NCBI GenBank assembly: GCA_900769535.1
Contig: CAAGHB010000045.1
Coordinates: forward strand, 1 to 15,762
Direction: 5' to 3'
Source of the DNA: Clostridia bacterium
GTDB taxonomy: Bacteria; Bacillota; Clostridia; Oscillospirales; Acutalibacteraceae
DNA: 15,762 nucleotides
The notes below the pieces were generated by a model. That model made no database searches, was not told the origin of the DNA, and saw only the letters and a list, made by a program, of their open reading frames with translations. Shown piece by piece: positions 7,431 through 13,962 of the stretch. Positions within the stretch are counted from its first letter, which is position 1. Each line of letters starts with the position of its first letter. Position numbers and translations under genes: made by a program.

Positions 7431-8516
7431 TTATTCACCTAAAATCAAATCTTCGATAGAAATAATCTCGACGTCCTTTGCTACTGCTTTGAGTGACACG
7501 TATTCGCTTACACAGGCAGTAACAATTGCGTTTGCACCGATGCTTACAGCATTAAATATTCTACGCTCGGCAACCTTCTTAACAATTTCGGGCATATACT
7601 GCGCCATGAGAATATTACCTGCCCAAACGGTTTCTTCCCTATTGAGAAGCATTTCGCCGAGTACGGCATAGGACATTATAATTTCTCTTGCTTCCTCGGT
7701 TTCTTTGAGGTCGCGTGACAGCTGATACGGGTCCTGGAATACAACCGTCTTGCCGCTGTTTTCGGACTCTAAGCTGCCGTCTCTTATCAGACCTGCAACG
7801 AAAGAGGTATATGTAACAACCTCGGCGTCAACCTCGATTCCATACTCTTTATAAATCTGCTTGATAACCTTTGCATCATTGGGATCATATACCACAACCG
7901 TCTTATACTCTCCGAGTAAATCGGCGCAGGCAATCATCTGCTGCTTTGTTTCGTTAGCGGCTCCGATAAGAAAATCAAGCTGAGCTCCGCTGGAAAGCTC
8001 ATTTTCCATTACACAAAATTCTACGTTTGCTTTTTCAAGTACCTTTATCGCCTTTAACGCCTGTTCGCAAGCCATAAACTTTGCATCAGCACCCAAGAAA
8101 AGAAGGGTATCCTTTTTATTCGAGTGCGCCTTGATAGCTTCTGTCAAGCAGTCGCAGGTTGCCGTCTTTCCATAGGCGTTACCCGTTTCCATACAATTAG
8201 AAACAAGCGTCATAATATATTCGGGAAGTTTGCCTTCCAGTGCCGCTTGAAGTCGCGCTTCCTTTGTGAACATTACAGGGTCCCAACCGGTTACACAGTC
8301 GTGAACACAAGCGCCGCAGGTGCAGCACTCGAAAACGTTATCCATAATTTCGCTAAGATCGATTGCTTCACGATTTACAAGAGAGATGCCGAGAGCTCTT
8401 GCCCTTGCGGTATTTCTTTCCTGGCCGGTTGCGTTTCCAATGGGACAGATGTGATGGCACATCCAGCAAAAACGGCAGGAATCAACATGCTGTTTACATT
8501 TTTCTGACATTATCAT
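7431..8516 (-). CDS. Two-[4Fe-4S] ferredoxin-type subunit with degenerate CCG domains
   Basis: This 361-residue protein looks like the Fe-S subunit that accompanies GlcD-type flavoenzymes, related to GlpC, GlcF and HdrD. Two ferredoxin motifs are complete: C14, C17, C20, C24 followed by proline, and C64, C67, C70, C74. The rest resembles the two cysteine-rich (CCG) domains of that family, but their ligand cysteines are replaced: LGA at 141-143, SSG at 175-177, DPY at 262-264, WAG at 298-300 and TACVSEY at 333-339. The protein should therefore conduct electrons through two cubane clusters without the non-cubane cluster or catalytic disulfide site of its relatives. GGAGG sits nine bases before the ATG at 8516; a second ATG two codons later is possible. 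It lies 21 bases after the FAD oxidoreductase and two bases before the aldolase. The probable partners are that oxidoreductase and the Etf fusion. Confidence 0.87.
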   Translation of the reverse strand: MIMSEKCKQHVDSCRFCWMCHHICPIGNATGQERNTARARALGISLVNREAIDLSEIMDNVFECCTCGACVHDCVTGWDPVMFTKEARLQAALEGKLPEYIMTLVSNCMETGNAYGKTATCDCLTEAIKAHSNKKDTLLFLGADAKFMACEQALKAIKVLEKANVEFCVMENELSSGAQLDFLIGAANETKQQMIACADLLGEYKTVVVYDPNDAKVIKQIYKEYGIEVDAEVVTYTSFVAGLIRDGSLESENSGKTVVFQDPYQLSRDLKETEEAREIIMSYAVLGEMLLNREETVWAGNILMAQYMPEIVKKVAERRIFNAVSIGANAIVTACVSEYVSLKAVAKDVEIISIEDLILGE

Positions 8517-8537
8517 TGCTCTTTTCCTCCCTGTAAA

Positions 8538-9974
8538 TTAAAGTCCCAACTTAAACGGATTCATAATGCCGTTGGGGTCAAGTGTCTTTTTAAGTCCTTC
8601 AAATACCTGCATTGCGGGGCCATACTGTTCCTTCATAAGACGGCCGAGCTTGATGCCAACGCCGTGGTGGTCATTAACAACGCCGCCGTGAGCAAGCGCC
8701 GCTCGAACACCGCAGCTCCAAATCGCCTGATGCAAACGAAGCGCTTCAACCGGATCCTCGGGAACGTCCTTACCTTCGACTATAAAGCGGTCGTAAACCA
8801 TTGCACCCCACTCGTACCAATGCGAGAAATGCGCAATAAACTTTGCCTGCGGGAAATTTGTTTCAATAGCTTCCTTCATCGCCCAATAGATTTCTTCAAT
8901 CTTGCCATAAGGTGCGATCGTATCCATTGTACCGAACATCTGGGGAATATCCATCATATGACCGGGATAGAAGAAGGTGATCTTCTCCTTCCACCATTTT
9001 TCGCCGTATTCCGAGCCCAAATCCTCGGCTCCGTATTTTGCAAAGGTTTCGAGAAGAATTTTTTCCTCCACCTCAACCATTTCCTTTACGCCCTCGTAAG
9101 CGATATTCATAAAGGCACCCTTGCGCTCAACACCAACGATTTTCTTAATAAGCGAAGCGGTTTCGGCTTCGTCATAAAGGCGCATTACAGAGGGCTTAAA
9201 TTTCTGCAAAAGTTCACGTGACGCCTTAAAAGCGCCGCTCATATCCTGGAACAAGAAGCCGCGAAAACGTCTTTCTTCCGGCTGGTCGTAAATTCTAATC
9301 TGGGCCTTTGTGATAATACCCAAAGTTCCTTCCGAACCAATAAATATCTGGTTAAGGTCAGGACCTGCTGCGTGCTTCGGAGCCGAGCAGGTTTCGATAA
9401 TATCGCCGTTAGGAAGAACAACCTCCATTTTAAGCACCATATCATCAATCTTGCCGTATTTTGTCGAAACGACACCGATTCCGCGATGAGCCAAGAAGCC
9501 GCCGACCGTTGAACAGGTAAGCGAAGAGGGATAATGCATGGTCGCTTTGCCGACTTCGTTTGCGGCCCATTCAATATGCTTATAAATAGCGCCTGTACCG
9601 CACTCGATATACATACCCTCGGTATTAACTTCATAAATCTTGTTCATTCTCTTTGTATCAAGGATAATACCGCCGCATACGGGGATAGCGCCACCCTGTG
9701 TGCCGCCTCCTGCGCCCCAAGTGGTTACGGGAATTTTATAGTAATTGGCGATTTTAACAACCTTTGAAACCTGTTCTGCATTTTCCGGGCAAACGACAAA
9801 GTCGGCTTCCGGCATACGACATCCGCGGTCGGCCCACATACGTGATAACCAGTAATAGTCAACGCTGTGAGTTACCCTGTCAATTGTTCTTGTTGAGCAA
9901 TTTTCTTTACCAACTGCATCTTCAAGCTCGGTTAAAATCATTGCAAATAAAAATTCGTTCATTTGATACTGCAT
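8538..9974 (-). CDS. GlcD/D-lactate-dehydrogenase-type FAD-linked oxidoreductase
   Basis: This 478-residue cytoplasmic flavoprotein belongs to the PCMH/VAO superfamily, as do GlcD, D-lactate dehydrogenase and alkyldihydroxyacetone-phosphate synthase. The FAD-binding half has TTWGAGGGTQGG at 84-95, the STVGGFLAHRGIG segment at 155-167 near the flavin ring, and FIGSEGTLGI at 211-220. The C-terminal cap ends in HGGVVNDHHG at 429-438, where histidines are expected at the substrate, and NPFKLGL at the end. These enzymes oxidise a 2-hydroxy acid or similar alcohol. The start has AAGGAG nine bases upstream. It is the second gene of the operon, 30 bases after the isomerase and followed by the Fe-S protein. 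The presence of Etf in the operon points to a soluble acceptor rather than oxygen. The substrate is unknown; lactate, glycolate, an aldonate or a sugar acid are candidates. Confidence 0.9.
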   Translation of the reverse strand: MQYQMNEFLFAMILTELEDAVGKENCSTRTIDRVTHSVDYYWLSRMWADRGCRMPEADFVVCPENAEQVSKVVKIANYYKIPVTTWGAGGGTQGGAIPVCGGIILDTKRMNKIYEVNTEGMYIECGTGAIYKHIEWAANEVGKATMHYPSSLTCSTVGGFLAHRGIGVVSTKYGKIDDMVLKMEVVLPNGDIIETCSAPKHAAGPDLNQIFIGSEGTLGIITKAQIRIYDQPEERRFRGFLFQDMSGAFKASRELLQKFKPSVMRLYDEAETASLIKKIVGVERKGAFMNIAYEGVKEMVEVEEKILLETFAKYGAEDLGSEYGEKWWKEKITFFYPGHMMDIPQMFGTMDTIAPYGKIEEIYWAMKEAIETNFPQAKFIAHFSHWYEWGAMVYDRFIVEGKDVPEDPVEALRLHQAIWSCGVRAALAHGGVVNDHHGVGIKLGRLMKEQYGPAMQVFEGLKKTLDPNGIMNPFKLGL

Positions 9975-10004
9975 TTTTTATATCTCCTTTTATTAAATGC
10001 TTAA

Positions 10005-11408
10005 TTATTTAATAGTTTCATCGACTCTGAGATTGGGGAAGTATTTACAAAACTCTTTTATCTCTTTTCTGTAATCGCCCTTGATTTCGACGAAGTGATG
10101 AATGTACGGACCGTCAATAAGTCTATCCTCTATCGCCTGCAAGTCCTCGAACTCTCCCCAAATATACGTGCCGTGAGTTTGAGGCCCTTCGGTAGTGTTA
10201 CAAACGAGAGGGAGAATCATATAGTCACCGTGTTCCTGGTCAATTCTGGCAACAGTGTACTTACCGTCTTTTCCTCTTAACCATGCGCGTTGATTAACAA
10301 GACGTGCCTTTGTTCCCTCTGCCTTTTCGCTTACGGGGAAGGGACCGCAATGCCATAAAAGCTCGGCATTTTTATTTTCGGGGTGGCGCACCGTAAACTC
10401 GCCAAAAAGCGGCCTTCCCTCGCCAAGAGTTGCACATTTAAGCAGCGCCATAGTCATTGCGCAGTGCATATCGCTCTCGCACGAAATCATATATCCCATT
10501 TCGTTAAGAAGTCCGTATAAGGCGCACGGGGCAAGTCCGTCAAACATAACGGGGGTTGCAGTCCAGCACTCTGCCGAGATAATATCAAGATTAAATTCCT
10601 CAAAAAGATGTTTGTACATGGCAACCATTGTAGCCATCGGCCTTATGTATTTAGGCGTCAAATCGTCAAGCTCGTAATTGGTGAGAAAATACTGCTCATA
10701 TTCGGCAATTTCATGGGCGTAAGCTGTTTCTGCCGTTTTCATTCTCTGCTCAATTACGGCGAAGTTAATCGGAATAAGCTTAACGCCGAATTTCTCCATC
10801 AGTTCGCCTTCGTTCCAGATTACCGAGAAGAAGGGTGCCGGTCGGGTACCAACCTGACCTATACGCATACCCTTAAAGTTTTTAACCATACAAGCAACGC
10901 GTACAAAGCTTTCAAATCCTTTTTTGAACTCGTCGCTTTCAACCCTGCAACAAGGCAGATGCGAAAAAGGGATATGAAAACGTTGCATTTGACGGGAAAC
11001 ACCAAAAAGTCCACACTGCGAATCGGTAGGGCGCATACCGTCAACGTAATATTCATCGTCAAGCGGTGCCCAAAGAAGCACCGGCTTACCGAGCGCCTTT
11101 GCGATGTCGGCCGCCGCTTCTTCGTTACCGAAATTACAGTTTATAATAAACACCGCGTCAACATCGCTATCTTTAAAACGGTTTATAATATCAGCAGCAG
11201 AGGCATCATCAAATATAAGATTCTTATGTCCAAGTCCTTTTGAATCAACAAACGAGACCTTTTCGTTCGTAAAATTATCCTCTATGTATTTTACGAACCT
11301 CTCTCCTCTTTCTTCCGCCGAATGCCAAGTAAGAAAAGTTCCTTTCGGCCTGTCTGTTGTATTGCGACGCATTGGAACAAGTCCAACTTTCACTTTGTAA
11401 TCTAACAA
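10005..11408 (-). CDS. L-fucose/L-arabinose isomerase-like family protein
   Basis: A 467-residue protein of the fucose/arabinose isomerase superfamily, whose members interconvert an aldose and a ketose with a divalent metal. Candidate metal-binding residues fall in the expected order: E280 in ISAECW, E311 or D313 in CESDMHC, and H353 in LLWHCG. The N-terminal VGLVPMRR and the RIGQVGTRP segment at 182-190 are typical. The length is shorter than classical FucI and near that of the uncharacterised members. The start is TTG at 11408, chosen because AAGGGG lies eight bases upstream; the next ATG, 12 codons later, would cut the first beta strand. It is the first gene of the operon and is read from a promoter controlled by three palindromes. 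The aldose cannot be named. Since several members of this superfamily are not sugar isomerases, the reaction is an inference. Confidence 0.83.
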   Translation of the reverse strand: MLDYKVKVGLVPMRRNTTDRPKGTFLTWHSAEERGERFVKYIEDNFTNEKVSFVDSKGLGHKNLIFDDASAADIINRFKDSDVDAVFIINCNFGNEEAAADIAKALGKPVLLWAPLDDEYYVDGMRPTDSQCGLFGVSRQMQRFHIPFSHLPCCRVESDEFKKGFESFVRVACMVKNFKGMRIGQVGTRPAPFFSVIWNEGELMEKFGVKLIPINFAVIEQRMKTAETAYAHEIAEYEQYFLTNYELDDLTPKYIRPMATMVAMYKHLFEEFNLDIISAECWTATPVMFDGLAPCALYGLLNEMGYMISCESDMHCAMTMALLKCATLGEGRPLFGEFTVRHPENKNAELLWHCGPFPVSEKAEGTKARLVNQRAWLRGKDGKYTVARIDQEHGDYMILPLVCNTTEGPQTHGTYIWGEFEDLQAIEDRLIDGPYIHHFVEIKGDYRKEIKEFCKYFPNLRVDETIK

Positions 11409-11416
11409 TTTAACCG

Positions 11417-11422
11417 CCCCTT
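11417..11422 (-). promoter_or_regulatory. Ribosome binding site for the TTG start of the isomerase
   Basis: AAGGGG on the minus strand ends eight bases before TTG 11408. It makes the non-ATG start convincing. It directly adjoins the operator at 11422-11435, so a bound repressor would cover the leader next to it. Confidence 0.65.
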
Positions 11423-11435
11423 AAAAATATTTTCG
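11422..11435. promoter_or_regulatory. Operator copy 1 (operon leader)
   Basis: TAAAAATATTTTCG, one mismatch from the GAAAATATTTTC core palindrome. It lies about 20-30 bases downstream of the predicted start of operon transcription, in the 5' leader. Confidence 0.55.
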
Positions 11436-11459
11436 TTTTTTACGCATTACTACCTATTT

Positions 11460-11488
11460 ATCATACTATACAACGAAAATATTTTCAA
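11460..11488 (-). promoter_or_regulatory. Promoter of the eight-gene operon
   Basis: On the minus strand TTGAAA (11488-11483) and TATGAT (11465-11460) are spaced by exactly 17 bases, giving transcription from about 11453 and a leader of about 45 bases. Operator copy 2 covers part of the -35 box and spacer, which is what a repressor site should do. Confidence 0.75.
11474..11487. promoter_or_regulatory. Operator copy 2 (overlaps operon promoter)
   Basis: CGAAAATATTTTCA contains the perfect palindrome GAAAATATTTTC at 11475-11486. It overlaps the -35 box and spacer of the operon promoter. The symmetric GAAA-N4-TTTC form is in keeping with binding by a dimeric RpiR-type helix-turn-helix protein. 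Confidence 0.65.
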
Positions 11489-11513
11489 TATAAAAAACAA
11501 AAAAAGTATCAAT

Positions 11514-11541
11514 TTGACATGGTTTCATAATCGTGTATAAT
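11514..11541 (+). promoter_or_regulatory. Promoter of the RpiR-family regulator
   Basis: A perfect TTGACA (11514-11519) and a perfect TATAAT (11536-11541) are separated by 16 bases. Transcription should begin near 11548, just before operator copy 3 and about 30 bases before the ATG at 11578. Confidence 0.85.
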
Positions 11542-11550
11542 AAATGTAAA

Positions 11551-11564
11551 CGGAAATATTTTCA
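11551..11564. promoter_or_regulatory. Operator copy 3 (regulator start site)
   Basis: CGGAAATATTTTCA, one mismatch from the core palindrome, lies at about +4 to +17 of the regulator transcript. Binding here would block the regulator's own promoter, implying autoregulation. Confidence 0.6.
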
Positions 11565-11577
11565 TACGAGGTATAAA

Positions 11578-12414
11578 ATGGATAGACTTTCACTGCAAAT
11601 AAAACTGCTTTATGATAAAATGGGAAAAGCGGAAAAAAGAATTGCCGACTGGATTTTTGAAAATCCGGGAAAAATTATTTCATTATCGATAGTCGAGCTT
11701 GCGGAACAATGCGAATGCGGAGAGGCAACAATAGTAAGATTTGCAAAACGTCTTAAACTCAACGGATTTCAGGAACTTAAATTCTCACTTGCGTCGGAAA
11801 ACGGCGGTTCCCCTGCAAGTACACATATTACAGAGTCGGATTCCGCATTCGAAATTTATCAGAAGGTATGTAACGACATTTATTTATCATTAGAAAAGAC
11901 TAAAAGCTCATTAACAGATTATTTGCTGGATGAAGCTGCTCAAAAAATTTGCAACGCCGATAAAATTGTGATATTCGGGCTCGGCAACTCCTCTGCAATC
12001 GCTATTGATGCAAGTCACAAGTTTATGCGCGCAGGACTTAACGCCATTTCTTATACCGACAATCATATGCAGGTTATTGCCGCATCGCATCTCAAAGAAA
12101 ATGACGTTGCAATCGGAATTTCACACTCCGGCTCATCAAAAGACGTTGTCGAAGCTCTTAAAATAGCAAAAGAACATAACGCAACAACAATCGCTATAAC
12201 CAACAGCGGTAAATCACCTATTTTAAAGCAAAGTGACATCGTTCTTTCCACCGCTTCCGAGGAAACAAAATATAACATACTTGCGCTTAATTCACGAATT
12301 GCTCAGCTTGCGATAATCGATACTTTGTATTTTTATATTGTATATCACCGTTCCGGCGGCGCCTTAAAATCAATACAGGAAACTGAACACTCACTTTTAA
12401 CAAAGAAATATTGA
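11578..12414 (+). CDS. RpiR-family transcriptional regulator (HTH plus SIS domain)
   Basis: This 278-residue protein has an N-terminal helix-turn-helix domain (about 1-75, with recognition region SIVELAEQCECGEATIVRFAKRL around 37-59) and a C-terminal SIS sugar-phosphate-binding domain. SIS motifs are GLGNSSAIAIDASHKF at 134-149 and ISHSGSSKDVVEAL at 181-194. The family senses phosphorylated sugars. The start is the ATG at 11578, with GAGGT six bases upstream. An in-frame GTG at 11533 is rejected because it lies inside the promoter. The gene is divergent from the eight-gene operon and shares a 169-base control region with it, with three palindromes placed on both promoters. It probably represses the operon until a sugar phosphate made by the pathway, perhaps a product of one of the two kinases, binds the SIS domain. 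Some RpiR proteins activate instead. Confidence 0.93.
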   Translation: MDRLSLQIKLLYDKMGKAEKRIADWIFENPGKIISLSIVELAEQCECGEATIVRFAKRLKLNGFQELKFSLASENGGSPASTHITESDSAFEIYQKVCNDIYLSLEKTKSSLTDYLLDEAAQKICNADKIVIFGLGNSSAIAIDASHKFMRAGLNAISYTDNHMQVIAASHLKENDVAIGISHSGSSKDVVEALKIAKEHNATTIAITNSGKSPILKQSDIVLSTASEETKYNILALNSRIAQLAIIDTLYFYIVYHRSGGALKSIQETEHSLLTKKY

Positions 12415-12456
12415 TTTTATATGTTCAAAATTTACATAAAATATAAGCAAAATTAT

Positions 12457-12492
12457 ACAGCCCGAAACGTATCTGTTTCGGGCTGTTTTTTT
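12457..12492 (+). terminator. Rho-independent terminator after the RpiR gene
   Basis: A 12-bp stem (12457-12468 with 12475-12486) with GC-rich core AGCCCGAAAC closes a six-base loop and runs into seven T at 12486-12492. It lies 42 bases after the regulator stop. The MaoC-like gene converges on it from the other side; the hairpin may stop that transcript too, though the T-run on the minus side is poor. Confidence 0.92.
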
Positions 12493-12503
12493 ATTTAATG
12501 TTA

Positions 12504-12934
12504 TTATACTTTTCTGCATTTAACAATTGCTTCGGTGACGTCGGTCAGGACAAGCTCGCCGTTTTGATTATACGCCTCGATGGTGATTTCGACAAGCCCG
12601 TTTTTTCGTTACGTTTAAAAAGATTCGTAACGGTTGCTTTTCCCGTCAGCACGTCATCGGCAAAAACCGGCTTTATCCATTCGATTTTGGTCGATTTGCC
12701 TGCAAGCAGTTCCTCGCCGAAAAGGTCAACCTCCAAAAACTTTACCCACACCGACATAAAGGACATAACTCCCGGCGCAATCAGCTTACCGAAATGCGTC
12801 CTTTTCGCGTATCCCTCGTCGGTATGAAGGGGTATGTTATCATAATCGTGAGCAAAGGAAAGCATCTTTTCCTTTTTAATAACGGCAGGAGCAATTTCCA
12901 CCGTCATACCAAGCTTTATATCATCAAAATACAT
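12504..12934 (-). pseudogene. MaoC-like hotdog dehydratase, one-base frameshift
   Basis: MaoC-family proteins hydrate enoyl-CoA or act on related thioesters. The reading from ATG 12934 gives a hotdog domain with the catalytic pair D32 and H37 (DNIPLH at 32-37) and GKLIAPGVMS at 49-58. As read it stops at 12545 after 129 residues, and the last 18 or so look unlike the family. Moving back one base at the A6 run (minus strand, 12606-12601) continues as NGLVEITIEAYNQNGEL and ends VKCRKV at a stop at 12504, which is a normal hotdog last strand and a length of about 143 aa. The gene is therefore probably either frameshifted or misread in a homopolymer. GAGGT seven bases upstream supports the start. 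It follows the ACT/ABC gene and a hairpin. Its partner may be the acyl-CoA synthetase upstream; its substrate is unknown. Confidence 0.8.
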
Positions 12935-12953
12935 AAATTTAACCTCATTTAAA

Positions 12954-12981
12954 GGGTTGCAGGTAAAAGTTCCTGCAACCC
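12954..12981 (-). repeat. Hairpin between ACT/ABC gene and MaoC-like gene
   Basis: A perfect 10-bp stem of GGGTTGCAGG and its complement around an eight-base loop starts nine bases after the ACT/ABC stop. Only UUU follows before the MaoC ribosome binding site, so it would be at most a weak terminator or an mRNA 3'-end stabiliser. Confidence 0.6.
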
Positions 12982-12989
12982 CCTGTCAT

Positions 12990-13901
12990 TTATTTGGAAA
13001 GCATAACCTTGTCGCTGGTAAACCGGCTTCCGCTGGATTTTTCGAACATTTGAAGCAGCTGTTCGATGGTGAGTTTTTTCTTTTCCTCGCCCTTTACGTC
13101 GACTACTATTTGTCCCTCGTGCATCATTATAAGTCGGTTCCCAACGCGTATCGCGTCCGCCATATTATGAGTAATCATAACGGTTATAAGATTGTCCTTG
13201 GCGACGATTTCCTCTGTAATATCGAGTACCTTTTTTGCAGTTTTCGGGTCGAGGGCCGCCGTATGCTCGTCAAGAAGGAGAAGCTTCGGCTTTTTAAGGG
13301 TTGCCATAAGCAAGGTTAATGCCTGGCGCTGACCTCCCGAAAGAAGTCCAACCTTTGCGGTCAGTCTTTTTTCGAGTCCGAGGTCAAGGATTTTCAGAAG
13401 TTGCTTGTATTCGGCTCTTTCCTTGGCGGTGATGCCGGGACGAAGCCATCTTTTCTTTCCTCGACGGACCTTGCACAGCTTTTCCGCTTCCTTTAAGAAA
13501 TCGGAAACCTTATTATAGTCCTCAACGTACAAGCCCATTTTAAAATACTGATAATCTGTCCCGTTCTCTTGCGAGCTGATGTAGGAAATATTGAAATTAA
13601 ACTCGTTTATGAGCTCGAGCACATCGGTTACGCTTCCCGGAATGTCGCGCAGACAAAACTCGATTAAAACGATGCTTGTTTTGTTCACGTTGCTTTGCAG
13701 ATATCCTATTTTTTGAAGCTCGGTATCTGCCTTTTTAAGCTGCTCCTCGGTACCTTCCGCGTCAATGAACAGGGTGTGGGAATCCACCGCCTTGTTATAG
13801 CTGACGCGGGTAATATTGACTCCGAGGGCAGAAAAGCACTTGCTTGCCTTTAAAAACGCTCCAATATGGTTTGGCATAGAAGTTACATACGTCTTTTTCA
13901 A
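12990..13901 (-). CDS. ACT-ACT protein fused to C-terminal half of an ABC ATPase
   Basis: Numbered from the GTG at 13910, residues 4 to about 148 form two ACT-like ligand-binding domains (KKTYVTSMPNHIGAFL at 5-20, IEFCLRDIPGSVTDVLELI at 83-101), a protein type often found beside a CoA ligase in Clostridia. From about 150 the sequence is the second half of an ABC ATPase: signature LSGGQ at 190-194, Walker B LLLLDE at 210-215, D-loop ALDP at 219-222 and H-loop H248. Walker A and the Q-loop are absent, so this half cannot bind ATP alone. The change of family is abrupt near 13461-13466, in an unbroken frame. I prefer the TTG start at 13901, with GAGGT seven bases upstream, because the GTG at 13910 overlaps that ribosome binding site. 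A deletion fusing two genes, or an assembly join, explains it best. The ACT part may still sense an amino acid; ATPase function is unlikely. Confidence 0.82.
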   Translation of the reverse strand: MKKTYVTSMPNHIGAFLKASKCFSALGVNITRVSYNKAVDSHTLFIDAEGTEEQLKKADTELQKIGYLQSNVNKTSIVLIEFCLRDIPGSVTDVLELINEFNFNISYISSQENGTDYQYFKMGLYVEDYNKVSDFLKEAEKLCKVRRGKKRWLRPGITAKERAEYKQLLKILDLGLEKRLTAKVGLLSGGQRQALTLLMATLKKPKLLLLDEHTAALDPKTAKKVLDITEEIVAKDNLITVMITHNMADAIRVGNRLIMMHEGQIVVDVKGEEKKKLTIEQLLQMFEKSSGSRFTSDKVMLSK

Positions 13902-13908
13902 CTTAGTC

Positions 13909-13913
13909 ACCTC
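13909..13913 (-). promoter_or_regulatory. Ribosome binding site that favours the TTG start of the ACT gene
   Basis: GAGGT on the minus strand overlaps the GTG codon at 13910 but is seven bases from TTG 13901, the correct distance. The resulting N-terminus begins with the first ACT beta strand. Confidence 0.6.
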
Positions 13914-13922
13914 GTTTTCAAA

Positions 13923-13957
13923 TTAAGCCGCAGGAAATTTAATCCCCTGCGGCTTAA
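13923..13957 (-). terminator. Hairpin after the CoA ligase gene, possible weak terminator
   Basis: A perfect 12-bp stem (TTAAGCCGCAGG and complement) with an 11-base loop begins five bases after the ligase stop. The tail on the minus strand is UUUG, so termination would be partial. No promoter fits between it and the ACT gene, which suggests read-through and reduced downstream expression. Confidence 0.6.
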
Positions 13958-13962
13958 AAAGC

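Noticed and set aside
1989..9974. Calling the oxidoreductase and Etf a lactate dehydrogenase complex (lctBCD)
   Set aside because: The flavoprotein family fits, but gene order, the separate Fe-S subunit, the fused Etf and the sugar enzymes differ, and no lactate permease is present. The substrate cannot be fixed.
1989..11408. Calling the operon a standard myo-inositol (iol) operon
   Set aside because: Only IolB-like, PfkB and class II aldolase genes are present; IolG, IolD, IolE and IolA are not seen, and the isomerase, FGGY kinase and Etf are foreign to that pathway.
11533..11577. Upstream GTG start for the RpiR regulator
   Set aside because: It lies within the promoter -10 region and operator, lacks a ribosome binding site, and would add a basic tail unlike the family; ATG 11578 has GAGGT at the right distance.
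12601..12606. Programmed -1 ribosomal frameshift in the MaoC-like gene
   Set aside because: In the zero frame the run is read GAA AAA ACG, not as the X-XXY-YYZ heptamer, and no clear downstream pseudoknot was seen. A missing base is simpler.
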